From positions 68,627 through 132,626 of the forward strand of contig VXBM01000574.1 of assembly GCA_013400155.1 (NCBI GenBank): 64,000 nucleotides of DNA. The letters are read 5' to 3'. This DNA is from Helopsaltes ochotensis. Lineage: Eukaryota > Chordata > Aves > Passeriformes > Locustellidae. Of this stretch, positions 1 through 14,424 are shown piece after piece. The notes beneath the pieces were generated by a model that ran no database searches, had not been told where the DNA came from, and saw nothing but the letters and a program-made list of their open reading frames with translations. The position numbers and the translations under genes are program-made. The first letter of the stretch is position 1. Every line of letters starts with the position of its first letter.

Positions 1-100
1 GGGCCGGGCGGGCCGGGCGCGCGCCCTTCCCTTGAAAGCCCCGGCGCTGAGGGAGCGCGGCCCCGCGGGGGTGCGAGGCGCTGCGTGAGGGCAAATAATG
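1..100. promoter_or_regulatory. CpG-rich window edge, possible promoter island of the upstream gene
   Basis: The first ~100 bases are extremely G+C and CpG rich, and composition falls to ordinary levels by about 120. Four GGG runs with 1-2 base loops lie at 1-17, a G-quadruplex-type motif. In vertebrates the gene left of SHLD1 is GPCPD1, read from the opposite strand, so this may be the flank of its promoter. It could instead be an upstream SHLD1 promoter. No coding sequence supports either reading, so the assignment is inference from synteny. Confidence 0.4.
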
Positions 101-1689
101 GCCGGGTAATGGCTTGGTAAGGCTTTGCTGAGGCGAGGTAGGCTTCTGCTGCCATCCCCACACTCTTTGAGGTTACCTCGTCTCAGTCCGTGCCCTCCAT
201 ACTCAGCCTGGGAGTGTAAGGGCTGCCCTAAGCATAGGGAACCCTGCTTATGATATAAGCTGGCTGTAAGCCTATGGCACTGAGGACACGATGGAATTTT
301 TTCTGTGGTTTACGGGGGCAGGTGCTACGCCTTTCTTCAAGGGCTTCATCTCTCTTGTATTGATGGTGGCCGTTTGTCCCCGGGTGCTTTCCTGAGGCCC
401 TGCCCGTGTGGGTGTCCCAGCCCTGCCCTCAGGCCTCAGTCCCCACTGACATGTGGGGTGGTAAGAGCCAGCGTGCCCTGCTCCCCTCACATCCACTTGG
501 GGTTCCCAGGGTCACCCCTGCTCTTGTGCAGGCTCTGTCTCTTTGTCCTTATCTGTTTGCCCCTGTGCTTGGCCAAAAACGCAGCTAAAAACACACCTTC
601 ATGGCGATGATGCCAAGGCAAACCAGAGAGGGAATGCCCACGCCGGAGTTTTGAAGCTACGGGCAGAATGTAAGTGTGAGATTTACTTTTGTTTCAGGGT
701 AGATGTTTTATGAAGACCCCAGGGAGACTTGCTACCCTGAAAAGTGTTCATTTGGGACCCACAAGCTTGTGGCCTCCCTGAGACCTGATTTTAGGACTAT
801 AAGAGTGACCCGCTGGAACTCACCCAACAATGTATTAGCAGATAAAGGGAAACTGTTTTCCTCTACGTTTTTGTTGCTCTCTATTTTGTAGCTGAGCTAT
901 GAAGTTGTGATAACTTCACCAGTTCCTCACTCTGTGCAGAGAAACAATTTATCCTGCCTGGTGTGGGGTGGTAGTAACTACTTGTTGCCCCTCAACCTGC
1001 CATTGAAACAGAGGACTGTTTTCCATTTATTCGTGCCCTGCACTTTTAGCTGTGTTTATAAGTAATTTGTGACAACTTGTGACATTCCTCTGGGTGTAGT
1101 AGGGAAAATTAATGTTAATATCTGATGCTCTATACCAGAAGAGTGTATAATACATCTAAACTGATGAGGTCTCTGTGCTGGTGTTGCAAGCTTCAAGGGA
1201 AGAGAGGTAGGGGGAAGCATGCAGTAAAAGCAAATTATAGCTGAAAGCAGCTCATTTTTAAGTGAAAAAGATGAGAGGAATTCCTCTGGGTAAGGAGGAG
1301 GGAGGGCTGGTGGAAAGTGATTCCCTGGTTAAACACAGGTGTGAACTACTCTAGTTACAGACCCTTGGTATTTAGGAAAACATTAGGAGCCATCACTTTT
1401 CCAGGTGTGTTCACTACTGAGTGAAGAAAGAGGATAAAGAAACTTTAGAGGAAACAGTATTTAGAAAAGCTATTGTCTACTTGCTTTCTCTTCCCTCTTT
1501 TTAAGGTTTATTAGTTCAAGGAATTTGTTGTAAAGCAGGGATAGAATTGGACGCCTTCAAACATGGTTTGGTGTGTTAAACTTTACAAAAAATTGATGTC
1601 CTGCCAGGCATATTATAAAATTGTACCCTTAATTTTTTGTTAAAAACTAGAAATGTAACAGTTGGTCTGATTCAGCCCTGCTGTTAATT

Positions 1690-1705
1690 AAAAAAAAAAA
1701 AAAAA
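1690..1705. repeat. Poly-A tract
   Basis: A run of 16 adenines in ordinary AT-rich non-coding DNA. No retroposed gene or SINE body is recognisable to its left, so it is listed as a simple repeat only. Confidence 0.8.
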
Positions 1706-2130
1706 GCTTTATTTTATCAAATAAATATTGCACTTCCTCCCATAATTCACTGTAGCTAAAAATTACAATTTAGGCCCTAAATGGAATCAAGAAGTACTCA
1801 TGTGCTTATTTTATTAAAGACGTACATAAGTGTGGAGCAAGTAGAAAAAGGGTGGGATGGAAAACACCATTTTATGTTGACTTACTCAACCTGAAGAAAA
1901 GTCTATATTTAATTAAGCTTGCCAGCACACTTTCTTTTTTCCTCCCTAAGGAGTTGCTGCAATATGGGTGGGTCAGATAAGCTCAGACTTTTGCCACGAT
2001 GCAGCAGACAAGTCTCAGCTGCTCTTTAAGAGCATATAAAACTATACAGCAATTAGAGCACGTGGGCCAGTTTATGGAACTCTTCTTAAATGTCTGTCCA
2101 AAAGGTTAAGGTTGATGATCTGCTTTCCTT

Positions 2131-2213
2131 AAAAAAATAAAAACAAAAAACCAAAACAAACAAGCAAAAAAAAAAAGAAAAACCACAAAAACACCACAAA
2201 CCAGAAAACCCAA
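2131..2213. repeat. A-rich low-complexity tract
   Basis: About 80 bases made almost entirely of A with scattered C, in AAAAC and CCAAAAC-like units. This is low-complexity DNA with no coding sense. Confidence 0.75.
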
Positions 2214-5039
2214 GGGAAATGGGGTTTTATATTATAAAACCTGCATTGAATTGAGGTAAAACCTATTTTGAAAAGGCACCAGGAAAAGCCTTCAAGGTTT
2301 TCTGTCTGTTTCTGTAGCCACCACGTTTAAACCAGCCAAAGTCAATTGCAAATGGGGAACGGTTTAGGTTTTAATATAACTAAAATAAGTTCTATACTCA
2401 GGGTTTTTTTTGTAGATAAATATAAAACTGAGGTTATATACAGAGCTTTGCTTTATTTTTGTAAATATGAATGTGTATTTGGTGTTCTCTGAACTCCTAG
2501 CTCTGTTTACGTGTTGATTATGAGCTGTCCTCTTTGTCCTCTTGTGTTCTTTCACAAAACCTTGTGTTACAATCTCCATCTTGTTATCTCTGGAATTGAA
2601 CTCCTATGCTATTTTCCCCATTTCTGACAGTGAAAATGGTCTGAAAATAAGGAGCAGCTGTGGAATGTGACACAGATCATGTTTTTGTTTATTTTATTTT
2701 TTTTTTTAATCTCAAGAACAGGTAGGATCAACTTAAGATAAGGAGAGACAGCTTCCTATGACAGTGGGAGGGTTTGACTCTGCTGCCATTTAAAAATCCC
2801 ATTTCAAATGTCATGTTTGTGTTTGAAATGAAACGTGAGGCTGAACTTTATGCTCTGCCAGACCACAGCAGCAGTGATGCAAGTGCTTCCTTTGAATCCT
2901 GCAGGTAAGGAGCAGCTCCAACGTGGGGTGGTGGCACCCGGTGTTTTGCAGGGGAGAAAGAAAGAAAATGATGTTCTCAGTGACCTGTGTGAACACCAAA
3001 GGGCCTGAAATTTGCCACTTGTTGTCTGTTGGGTCTCTGTACTTCCAGACTCAACGTTTCTTGATGTGCCTCTGCTGAATGCACCAATATGGAGAAAGTA
3101 AATGGGACAAAGCAAAAATGTTAGCTTGTCCTGTGCTCCACCTCTTGCATTTCTCCTCTGTCTGCCACACGTACTCCTCATGGCAGAGAAATGTGTTTGA
3201 AGTTTCAGTTATTGACATCAAAGTCTTTAAAAGCAGACTGAAATACCATCTTCCTTTTTGTGGTTATTAGATAAGCGTCAATTCCCATGTTTACTGCAAC
3301 ACCCAGGGTTCGCTGCACTGTTGCTCCTGGAAATGCAGCCATGCCACAAAGACAGTTCTTTCTCAGGAGCAAAGGTCAGCCTGGGGAGAAGTTGAGGCTC
3401 TCCCTGCCTTGAGCCAGCCTAACAAGTGTCTGCAGCATTTTGGCTCTGCTACAGCTGCTCCTGCACTCCTGTCTGCCCTCTGTGCCCTCTCTGGCCCTTG
3501 TCTAACAGCTCACTGAGGCAGGACAGCTCTCTGTCAGAAAGTGGGGAGGGTTTTGCTTTGGGTTTGGTTTTGTTGCTGGTTGGTTGGTTGGGTTTTAATG
3601 AGGTTAGTTCTGTGTCGAGCCAGCGGGCTGAAACAATTCGGATTCAGTTTGGATGAATGTTGGAGCTGTCTTGGGTTAAGTGGGAACATCAGCAGGCAGA
3701 AGCTGAGTTGTCCTTAGCTCTTAGGGAGCTGCTTTTTGTGGCAAAGAGCACATTTATCACTTGATGTTTAAAACAGAGAGTGAGCCACCTCAAAGTGGAC
3801 TTCTGAGGGGAAATGTGAGAACCTGTCACTTACTTGCACTTACTCTGCATTCTTAGCTCTCTGTTGTTCTCAGCCAGTAACTCTTGTAAACAAAACATTC
3901 CTATTCTGCCCGCAGCATTGGAAATATCAAAAAAATTAATTATTTTTAAAACATTTTAATAAGGTTAATAAGATACAGCCAAGAAAGCTTTTTGAGTTAT
4001 TCTGACTCTTATTCTCCTTGCTGGGAAGAAGAAAGAGCTCTTATTTTCAAATTTCTAGAGATAGATACAGGTATATGTAACTTTAAAGATAACATCCTTT
4101 GCTGAGTCTCACAGTTCTCCCTGTGAAGCTGTTCACAAGTTTGCCATTTACCTTTTAGTCAAAGCTTTCACAGTTGAGAGCAACCAGTATGAAAATGCAA
4201 GATGGGTGATAAAAGACACATTGTACAGGTGAACAATGCACAGCATTTGTCTGACAGCGAGAACTGGTTTATCGGGTTCACTGCAACTCTTGGAACACTG
4301 CAAAATCCATTGGAGTATTGGATGGACACTGTCCCAACAGGACCAAAGGCAGCAAAATAAGAGCTGCAAAGTCTAGGCTGTAACAGGTGTGAGGCAGTGA
4401 GGACTCAAAGCCAGACTGTTGCTTGATGTGAGCACTCTTATATGGGGGGAAAAAACCCACAGAAAAGCACTGAAAATCCTGCCCAGCTGCTCTAGCCATG
4501 GGAGCAAAAGACATCCAAGCGTGCTGGAGTGCTGGCCTGATCCCAAGCCTGTGTGCATGGGCAGCACAGATAAAGCACAGACAGGCCCCAGATAAATGAC
4601 TGATTAACTAAAATGTGTGAGCCTCTGTCCTGGTGCTGCTGGCTCCTCTGCCAGTGAGATTGCAGCTGCAGAGCTCAGCTGCTGCTCACAATCCAGGGAA
4701 ACTGCTTTTTTCTGGGAAAACTGCAGGAGGGCAAAACCTCCGTACTGTATTGCAGCTCTTCCTCCAGGGACCTGAGCTTGCTGAGGAGTTGGGTGAAATA
4801 ATGATTCCAAGGCTCCCAGTGATCTTCTGCAAAGGATCCTCAACCACACCAAAGACCAGGCTGAATCAAATCAAAGCAACTGAAAAGACAGCAAATGAAC
4901 CAGGGTTTTACATATTTGTGAAGTCTGTGACTTGTGCAGAGGAATTATCACACCAGTGTGAAGTAGAAATTAAGTTTTCAAATGGTCTAGAGGACCAAAG
5001 GGAACAATTCAATTAAAGCAGGAACGGAGGAGGAATCAC

Positions 5040-5080
5040 AAAAAAAAAAAAAGGAACGCCATAAGAGAGAGAGAGAAAAT
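5040..5080. repeat. Poly-A plus short AG simple repeat
   Basis: A run of 13 adenines at 5040-5052 is followed by a short GA dinucleotide run around 5066-5076. Both are simple repeats. Confidence 0.65.
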
Positions 5081-8000
5081 TCCTTGAAAAAAATACACAT
5101 TGAGAAAGAGTACAACATAAATCCAAAGCAAGGGGAACTGACCTTAAAATGTTGTGACTACTCGGTCACTTATTTCCTGTTTATTTCTCTTTGCTTTGTT
5201 TTGCAACATGCTCTAGACTTTGAGAATTTTCTGACATAAATAGAGGTATGGTTTTTTGATCAAATAGCTTCCCACACAGCAGATGTTTCTACAAAAATAA
5301 GTATTCAGAAAATCTTCTTTGTTTTAACGAGGAAAGTATTTTTCAAACTACTGTAGCAACAAAGCAAAGTTATCTTGTTTTTCCAACTGATGCACTTGCA
5401 CAAAACGCCTGCACCACTCAGAGATGGCTTTATATTTATTAACTGAATTGCAGCACCTTTCACAAAATGTTTTAAAATTAAATATTAGAGGTTCTGGAGT
5501 AGAAAAGTTTTTTGTCAGCGTCTCTTTCCCACTAGTGTGCTTTAAAGTCTGATTTTGTGCAGCAGGTTTTCCCTCAGAAGTGGCACATGAGCTCTGCCTC
5601 TTCTGTCCTGCCTGTGCACCCTCTGCCCTGCGTGACCAAGATCCTGCTCTGCACCCCTGGCAGGGTAAGTGGCTTTTCCAGATCTCAATAAGAAAACCCC
5701 AAGAACAAGTGGCATAATAAAACAGATGTTGTAACACGGGAGAATGAAAATAGGAATAAAGATAGCCAGCAGATCCTGAATCCCTTCAGGTGCTGGGAAG
5801 GTGGCTTGCAAATCTGGCACAGCCTCATGATGAATTTTGCCTTTGTCAATACAGTCTGAAACCGGTGTGCAGATTCAGAATGTACTGGAAAGTAGGAAAA
5901 TATAAACACACTGCCTAGATAAGTAAACCTTGACTTTTCTTAGGGCACTGTGCAAAAGAAATTCGGCATGTTAAAAAAAATAAAGCAAAATTGTCAGTAG
6001 CTGAGAGGATAGCAGGGAGAGTGACTCAGACAGAAAACACTGAGCTCCTGTAGAAACTTTAGGCCCTGGGTGATATTGTCACCTCTAGTTGCCCAGTCAC
6101 AGATAGGTCACAGCCTCAGCTTCTGAACAGTAGCTATATTTAAAAATATATTCTCTGGCTTTGCACTGAGAAGAGTTTTGCTGATAAGCTCAGGAACCAG
6201 TGAAGCTTCGTGACTCATGGCCATCCTGACTTCATTATTTGCCTATTAGTACACATTAATTAATAGCTGTAGTATCATACTTTGTTTACTCTGCGTCTTA
6301 TCTCAGAGTTTCATCCTCCCGCTCTGAACTGTTTTGTAATCCCTGTTTTGAGTGGGACTGTTGGCACAATGGAGGATTATTCATGGGAATAAATTATGAT
6401 CTGGAAAGCAAAGTCCTCTACACTCCACTCAGCTGTCCCCAGCTCAAGAAGTGGTTTTTTATTTGCTGAAGGCCTGATCCAACATCTGTATCCATCAATG
6501 ATTTAGTGACTTCTCCACTGAATGCCTCTTTAAAGGAGAGCAAGAGTTGGGAACATTGTAGATTCTGGTGTGAGGGAAAGGAAAGAAACCAGTCCTCACT
6601 GCAGGTCAGCAAAGCCTACAGGGCCAATAGAAGTGTGCAACCCTTCAAATTCAATAGATTTGAGACCTTATCTCTATTTTTTGATGTTTGGCTTCTTCAT
6701 ATCTCATTGTGCAAAGCTACTTTTATGACCAGTAAACTGCTATGCACTACTTTATGAGCAGTAAAAAACGTCTTTTACTGCCATTGCCAGAGTTCAAAAG
6801 GCAAATTCAAAAGAGGAAGTAATTGTCATTGTTTACATCAGATATTGCCTTTCAGCTATTGTGTTAAGAGAACAAATCCTAGGATAAATCATTTTAGAAT
6901 GAAAATAGGAATAAATCAGCATTTTTTTCTTCCTGAAGTATTTAACCATGTCTCCTTTATCTCATGGTATGATTGCATCTTGCACAAACTGTAGATAAAC
7001 TTTACATAGTTATAGATAAATTCATAATATTTATTCGTGAATTCACCGGTCAGGATAGAAGTGACGTTTTATTGGCGTTGGATTCTCTTTTAAAGAACTA
7101 GTGAACATCAGCTCTTTTTTGTCAGTTGAGTGGCACAGACCTATCCCAAAACAGGAATCAGATTCTTGCCTAAACATTGCTGCAGAGAAGTTTCCAAGTG
7201 CCCACTGGCAAGGTGTGTGCAGGGTGTTACCTCCATGTGATAACACCCGTGAGTGACGGGCACCTGGGGCACACCTGTGCAGGAACCTGCAGTGGGCGGC
7301 CAGCAAAGCCTCAGCAGAAACCCTGCCTGCCTTCCTGGGGGCTCTTCACTGCCAGCACCAAGCCTAACTTTTCCAAGGTCCTTGTAAGGTGCTCAGGGAG
7401 CCGCTTTCCAACAAGAAGGCAGCAAGGAACAGCCTCTATTTTAAGGAGATTATCCTCAACAAAGATTTGTCAAGAGGAAGTGCAGCAAAGGCTGAAGCCA
7501 AGGCACATGTTCCTGTGACCCAGTTACCTTCCAGAAACCCAGGCAGGACAGAAAGAACTCTGGCTTCTAGCTACAAGAGAGCTGCTGAGCACTAACACAT
7601 AGTAACCTAATTAATTTGTTCCCCCCAGTGGATAATTACTAGCTTTTTTCCTTTTCCTTGCTGCAAAGCAGCAGCCAAATAATGGTGCTGATTTTAATTA
7701 ACTAGCCAATGGGAGGCTGGATGGGCTGAGGAGAGATTTCATACAGAAATTAATTAATGCTCTGACCTAGTTTAAAGTGTTGCTTAAGTGGAAATTGGGG
7801 GGAAGCTGGCATCAATCAGTTATGGATCTTTTCACATCCTTTCTACCAGTCAAGTAATGAGTCTGTCCATGTGATCCTCAGCACTTCAATGGCAAACCTA
7901 AAAGAATTTAGAGAACACACCAGAAATAAGTAATTCCCAAGGCAAACCTAATTTCTTCTTTATGAACACAGCTGAGTTAGAAAAGGAAAAGGCCTTTCTT

Positions 8001-10015
8001 TCTCAAACCAAGCCCCTAGTTTATTGCTGAGCTCAGCTCAGGGCATGTGATGAGTAATACGAGCTCTGCTGTTTTAACCAAACTATAACTATCTCTGTGG
8101 TTCTTCCTTTTGTCTTCCCAAATTTGTTTCAATCCTACATGTCTCAGATTAGTAACTCTCGCTTTATTTTCCCAGTACTGAAAATAAGGCACTTCAGGGT
8201 TTTGTTTAATCTTTCTGTTTCTTTGGGAACTAAAAGATGATTTCACTCAGTGGTCATCTGTAAATTCTTCCTGTAAAAGCAGATTTTGCCTCATTTCTGA
8301 AAACCAGTGTTCTCTGCAGTTCTTGCCATGGGCCCGCAGCAATTTATAACCACCAAACCACTTTTGCAAACTGATGCCAAAAAGTGCATGACATGGATTA
8401 TTGCTTTAGTATTCCTCCTGGGTTGTGATTTGCTTTGCACTGTCCTGTCTTGACAAGTTATCATCTGAACAGGCAGCACAACCATAATGGGGAAGAAATG
8501 AGGGATTAGTTCCCTCCCCTTTCACAAGCAGGAATAGAAGGCACAAGTACATGAAATTTAATTTATCAAGATCACAGTGGTGGAGTCAAACCATCCCATC
8601 CTTTGCCCATTTTTCATCTTCCTCTCAGCTGGCAAAGTGCAGTTAGGATTATTGCAGTTAGAAGGTCATAGAAAGACACCATTTCAAAATTAGTGCATCA
8701 GGTGAACTCCAGACTTGTAAGAATCTCTTCCTTTCCGTAAACAACTTTGTCAGGGTGGTTGGGAGTCAGGTCCTGCACCCAAATATTGTGCAATGTTGAC
8801 TCACAAAGCAAGCAGCTCTGTTTAAGTCACTGCAAATCAATGAATCACTGGGGCAGGCTCTTATCTGGCAGCTGAGCATCACATCCCTGTGTAGGTATCC
8901 AGAGATAAGTGGAGCCTCACAGCCTGTTCTAGGTCACTTCATTAAAACCCCATAAAATTTATCCTCTGCAAATCACAACATAATGTTTTGCTGGAAGCCT
9001 GAGACAACTGCAGGCAGGAATCGCACACCCTTGGGGTCTGACTTCTCCATAAAATGTAGCCTAGTCCTGTGTGGGAAATATGTTTAAACCTTTCTGAATC
9101 CTCTTAAAACCTCTTTTTGTCAAGGACACACCAAATACCTATTTTCCCCTTTCCCTGCAGGAACAGGTAAATGAGGCATTCCAGGAACATCAGGGCTGGA
9201 AAGGATTAATGAACTGATTTGGGCTGGGGAGGCAGTTTGTACCTCCAAGAGAAGGGAGAGCCAGGTGCAGCTGTCATTAGGAATTGATCAGTGTTCCTGT
9301 GCACCTTTGGACCTGGGGGGAAACTTCAGCTTCTTGCTGCTGTGATTTTGTCCTAAATAAGGCACCAATGGCTGAACTTTATTTTAAATATTGCCGAGGT
9401 TCCCTTTCCCCCTCTGTACTGAACATGGAATTGAGTGCTGTCACTAAATTTGGAGAGCACTGAGTGAGGGTGGTTATGCCCCCATGGGCACTTGCTGAAC
9501 ACCGGACTGTGATGCTTGTTTGGACTTAGCTCCACAGCAGTCTCCTTGCACAAGATTTCTATGGGTATGGTTGAGCCTTGTCCTGGAGATAAACATCCTT
9601 CAGCGAGTTTTCTCACCTTTTTTACAGGTTTTGCATTTTTTGTTTGCATGGTGGTGCTCGATGAACCTCTGAGCTCCAGGCAATAGGATCTCCTATCCCT
9701 CCCCTCCACGAGGGATGCAGGGGGACTGAAGGAGCAGCTGCTCAGAGATTCCTGGCAGAGGATCTTGCCCTTGGCACTCTGACTCAAGGCACATGATGGT
9801 GGAACACGCCCGCTGGCGTGGAGGTTACGTGGCTTGTTTGCAAATACTGCTAACTGCTGAGCTGAGAGGTGCCCAGTGCTCACAACCATCCAGAGGGATC
9901 CTCCTGGTGACCTCCTGTGAAGAGTCACATCTTTAGTGCCAGCAACAAGGTACTGGCATGACCAGGAGGTAAATGTTACAGTAGCCACCAGTCTCTTGAA
10001 AGGCAGCTGAAAACA

Positions 10016-10200
10016 TGACAGAGCCAAGCTCTCCTTGGAGGTGGGAGGTGGTGTGATAAGAGGCAAAGATCACAAATTGTGGCTTGGGACGTTGGGAAAA
10101 ACTTCCTCGTGGGGAAAATGCGCAACCCTGGGGCAGATCACCAGAGGGATTGGGGGAACCTCCATCCTGGGAGGGGATTTGAGTTTCTGCAGGACAAAGG
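10016..10200 (+). mobile_element. Old CR1 LINE 3'-region fragment
   Basis: From about 10016 the sequence follows, with many substitutions, the order of short words found in the 3' untranslated part of avian CR1 elements: an AAGCTCTCCT-like start, then GAGGCAA, a CACAAATTG-like word, a GAAAAACTTCCT-like word, CCAGAG, and a CCTCCATCCT-like word before a GGAC word. The order indicates plus-strand orientation. It lacks the CR1 3' terminal repeat and any reverse-transcriptase ORF, so it is a decayed internal fragment. The boundaries are approximate and the family is recognised from memory. Confidence 0.55.
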
Positions 10201-12289
10201 CACAGCAGACCTGATTTAGCACTGGCAATCATCCAGGAGGATGGGTTAGAGAGTGACTTTCTGTGCTGGTTCAAAATCAGTGTGAAGGCCCAAGGACTGA
10301 TTAAAACCCATATGCTCCCTGTCCATAGCTTGCCTAAGTCTGTCCAGAACAGATGCAGATCTACTGGCTCAAACTTTGTGCAGAAATGTGACATTAACTT
10401 CTACAGCTGCTCAAGGCTGCAGCAACTGAGAAGCTGTATTACCTGCAGAAATGGAGTGCCATCCTTAGAGGCATGCAGCATGGTATTTAGGGACTATTCT
10501 GGACATAATTTTTCATCAAAAAATGTATATAAATGCATTTTAAAAAATAGCTAGTATGTCAGATTGCTAGCCTCTGGCATTCGTTGTGATAAATCAGTGG
10601 TCATTTACTTTTTGGCAGGGAAGTAAAAATTACTGTCTTGAGAAATATTGAAAGAAAACAGCATGTACAACCTAAAAGCTAAATGAGCGAGAGACCACAG
10701 AAATAATATCTCAATTATTTTTTGGGGTGGTGGGGAGCAGGGGAGGTAGAATAATTTAGTTTGAAGCATGCTAGGCTTTTGAGGAGGAAATTGGAGCACT
10801 ACAGAGGCTGCATGTGTTACAAGGAGGCAGCTGTATCCTAGTCCTTGGTTTGGGCAGATTGAACCTTATCTGTAATTTCAAAGGCTTACACAACACCAAA
10901 AAAAAAAAAAATAGTGTTTTCAAGGGGAAAATTCAGATTGATCCTGCATCTTGGCAGCTGGATGGGCAATTGCTATTAGTGCTAATGCAAAAATCCACTG
11001 CACTTGACAGGATTCAAGAGGCACCTAAGTGTACCATTAGCGCTAAAAAGTGTCAAATTAATGAGGCAGTACCCATGCTTATCCTGAATGAGGTCATGCT
11101 TTTCCTGCTCAGAGATAGTGACAGACAACAGGAAGAAGGAGCAATCCTTGCACGGTGGATTTCTGTCCCTCTGATTGCACCCCAGGTGAGAAGGGCAAAT
11201 TTGGGCTGCCAGGGGTATCTATTGACAACATTCAGTGCAGGAGGCAGCAGCTTTTGGGCTGTGCAAGTCCATCCTTTGCTCACTTGCTGGCACAGGGCAG
11301 CTTGCCCTTTTTTGGCTTTGTCTGTGCTGTTCCATCCTGAGCCATTTTAGGGCAGAAGGGGCAGATTGGGCTGTGATGTGTTCCCTGCCCTACCTGTGAC
11401 AGTTTTCAGTTTTGGATATTAGATTTAGTCTGGAATTTTTAGCTCAGTGTCTCATAGGCTCTGGATGCTGAACTCAGGGCAGGATTTCTGAAGGGAATCT
11501 CTTCCAGCCATCTCTCAGGAAGTTCCCAGTAGGGGTATTCCAAAGATATTTTGCATTTTTGTGCCGCTTCATGTGTGGCTTGGTTGCCTTTCAGTCCTCA
11601 GCAGTTCCTTGGGTTTGTGATTACAGTCTCATTTGACATCCTTTGCTATGGAAACTGGTAGTACTGCCAGGGAATTGCTAAGCAAATACCAGTGCAGAGT
11701 TTATGAGGGTGAGGGAAGCATCAACAGACATGATGTTTATGAGGGAATGGAGAATTCTTTTCATATAAACCCAAAGGAGGAGGAAATGCAGGGAGGGAGG
11801 ATGTGTCTCTTGCCAGAACAAGGCTCTCACAAGGATCACGTAGCTGTTTTAATGTCTGTGACATGGGACATGCTGTACTTGAAAAAGACAAGATTTCATT
11901 CCAGTCTGGGAACTTGCTATTATTTAGTAATTCCATGTTCCCCCAATGTGAGAGAGCAGCAGATTGGATTCAGTAGCAGATCCCACTGAAATATGAAATA
12001 CTCCTTTGCTCTTATTTCTGATTTGAAAGGTCAAGTGGAGGTAAAAATATTTGTTTGGTGCTTCTAAGATAGAGACACACACAGTTGGACTGACAGTTTT
12101 GCCACAGCAGGTACAACCACTTGATGCAGCAGAGTGAGGGGCTGCTTGCTTTCTCAACAACCTTGGGACACTGCAAAGGAAGGGACAGACTTCCATGTGG
12201 CCACAGCAGGAACTGATGGAGCTCTCCCAGCTTCAAGGGACTTGAGCTGCTGTGTGTGTATCAGAACTCCAGCTGGAGAGGCAAACAAG

Positions 12290-12318
12290 AGGAAGGAAGG
12301 AAGGAAGAAAGGAAGGCA
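12290..12318. repeat. (GGAA)n-like simple repeat
   Basis: A purine run of GGAA units with one GAAA interruption. It is a short microsatellite in non-coding DNA. Confidence 0.75.
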
Positions 12319-14335
12319 GGCTCCTCAGATTTCAAGCTATGTTCATGTGTGCTGGTATTTTTTTCTCCATAACTGGGGTTTAAAAAAAAAAAAGTGGTAA
12401 CAGGTTGACAAATGTTGGGCCTGTTGCTGTCTTGGGATCAGGGACTTGGTGACAGCTCAGAGAAACTTTCAGCGAAACACAAGCCTGCATTACAGAGTGC
12501 TTGGGATGCCCTCCTGGGGCAAAAAGGGCGACAAACTTCTCATTCCCAGTCAGGTGATCCCTTACTAAAACCAGTGGCATCCATACCTAGGCACACTGGT
12601 CTTTCCTTTTTGTTGTATAAAGGGGAACAGCAGTTCCCCAGGCTGAGGAGCCTCCCACTACAGTCAGCTATGCTGCATCCAAGCTACAATTGAAAATACA
12701 AGAGGAATATCTGTCAGCGCAACAACCCTAAAGTACACTGACAAATTGCACCCTGGTTTTTAAAAGTGCTGAGAGGTCAGCACTTACAGATTGCATCACC
12801 CTTGGAAAAGAGGTCTCCACCCTGAGAATCTGCTGTATTCTCAGTGTAATGTGAACCAGTGAGTCATTGCAGCTTTGATTTTTCTTTTTAATTTTTGTAA
12901 CTTGTTTTTTTTTAATTAGAGCTCTCTGTTCCCATACCTGCCAAGGTCAAATTCTAAGATCCAGCCAGTAGATAAATAATTGGTGTGATGTAACTGCAAA
13001 TAAAACAGCGTTCAGTACTGAGAGATGTGAGCATCAAAAACCTCTAAGTAGGCAGCAAGCAATCTCTTAAAAATAGCTAATCTAAAAATAAAAGAATAGG
13101 GAGGGCGCGCTCCAGAAGAGCAGTTAAGGAGCTTACACTGGAGACTAAGAACAGCTCTCTCTCTGCGAAGTGTCTTTGCCTTTAGGCAATAAATAAGCCT
13201 CAGGCCAGAGGCAGGGTCTCTTCTGTCTCTGCTCACTTTCAGGGCTTAAGGCAGTCTTAGTCTGATGCTTTCATCCCAGGAATTCAAGGCTGAGTTCAGC
13301 TGACTCAGGAACACAGGACATGAAATCCTGCTCCAGCAGGGCAGGGGTCTTGAGGGCTTCTCCTGCCTCAGTGCCAGCCCAAGGCTTCTGCTCTCCTCTC
13401 CTGAGCTGGGTGAGCACTGGGGATGGAGAAGCAGGGCCAGCCCTGGGAGCTGCATGGCTCTTCCGCTCCTAAAGGATGGACTCTCCATGCCTGTGGGAGG
13501 TTTAATTGATCATGGATAAATTCAAATTCGACTAGAAGGACACCAGCAACAGCAGCCTAAAGCCAGCAACAAAGCTACAACCTCTTTAAACAAAAAACAT
13601 TGTTGGTTTAAACCTTCCAGTAGTAGAGTGTGGGCTTTTGGAACTGTGAAGAGTGAAATGGGAGGCCAGAAGGACAGTTTGCTGTTCCTTCCGAGGTGCT
13701 CACACAGATTCATGGCACAACAGCACGTTCTCAGTGTCGGTGACACTGGATCAGGGCAGCTCGTGTGGACACTCAAAAATCCAGCTGAAGGCTGACCAGG
13801 CTGAGGGGAAGATCAGTTTATGCATTACAACTTCACCCTGCCAGGTTTAGCTTTGCCCTCCTCTTGATCTCCAGCCTGGGGGACAATTTCCATTGTGCTT
13901 CTTCTACTCTGCTGGCAGCTCAGAAAAGGAAAGCCCAAGCCCACTCTGTCACTGCTGAGAGCCCCAGGCAGTAAAGAGAAACTTTTCTTTTTGCTCTGGT
14001 ATTACTGCCAGGCCTTCCAAGGAAACCAGCAGGACTTTGTGAGCATTTCACAGCTCAGGAAAAAGCCCTGTCTTGCCCTGCCCTGCCCAGGCATATTCCT
14101 GGAGAACAGCTGGAAACCAACGTTTCTGAGCATATTCTTGCCACTTTCCTTGAGCAGCGTGTCTCTGCAGAGAGCTACAGCTCAGTAGTGTCCCTCCCAG
14201 GCAGGAGCACTGCCACAAGTCTGACTTTTGGTGGGTTTTAGTCCTTTAGCTGTGACTCACAGAATGCAGGGGTTAGAGGTAGACACACCTTGAACAAACT
14301 TCACAGAGAGCCAGACTTTCCCAGAAGGTCTGGGA

Positions 14336-14424
14336 AACCCTAGAGTTAACCAGGAACCTGAGTCAGCAATCTGTTCTCTGTCATAGCCCAGTCCAAACTC
14401 TGAAAGGCATTAGCCCTGCAGTTA
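14336..14424 (+). repeat. 89 bp direct duplication, copy A
   Basis: This segment is repeated in the same orientation at 16486-16574, an offset of 2150 bases. By eye there are about 7 mismatches over 89 positions and no gaps. Similarity stops abruptly at both ends. It matches no transposon that I recognise and has no coding sense. Confidence 0.85.

Noticed and set aside
9353..10066. 237-codon open frame on the minus strand
   Set aside because: No recognisable protein family and no splice structure, and its end overlaps a CR1 fragment. It is probably a chance frame.
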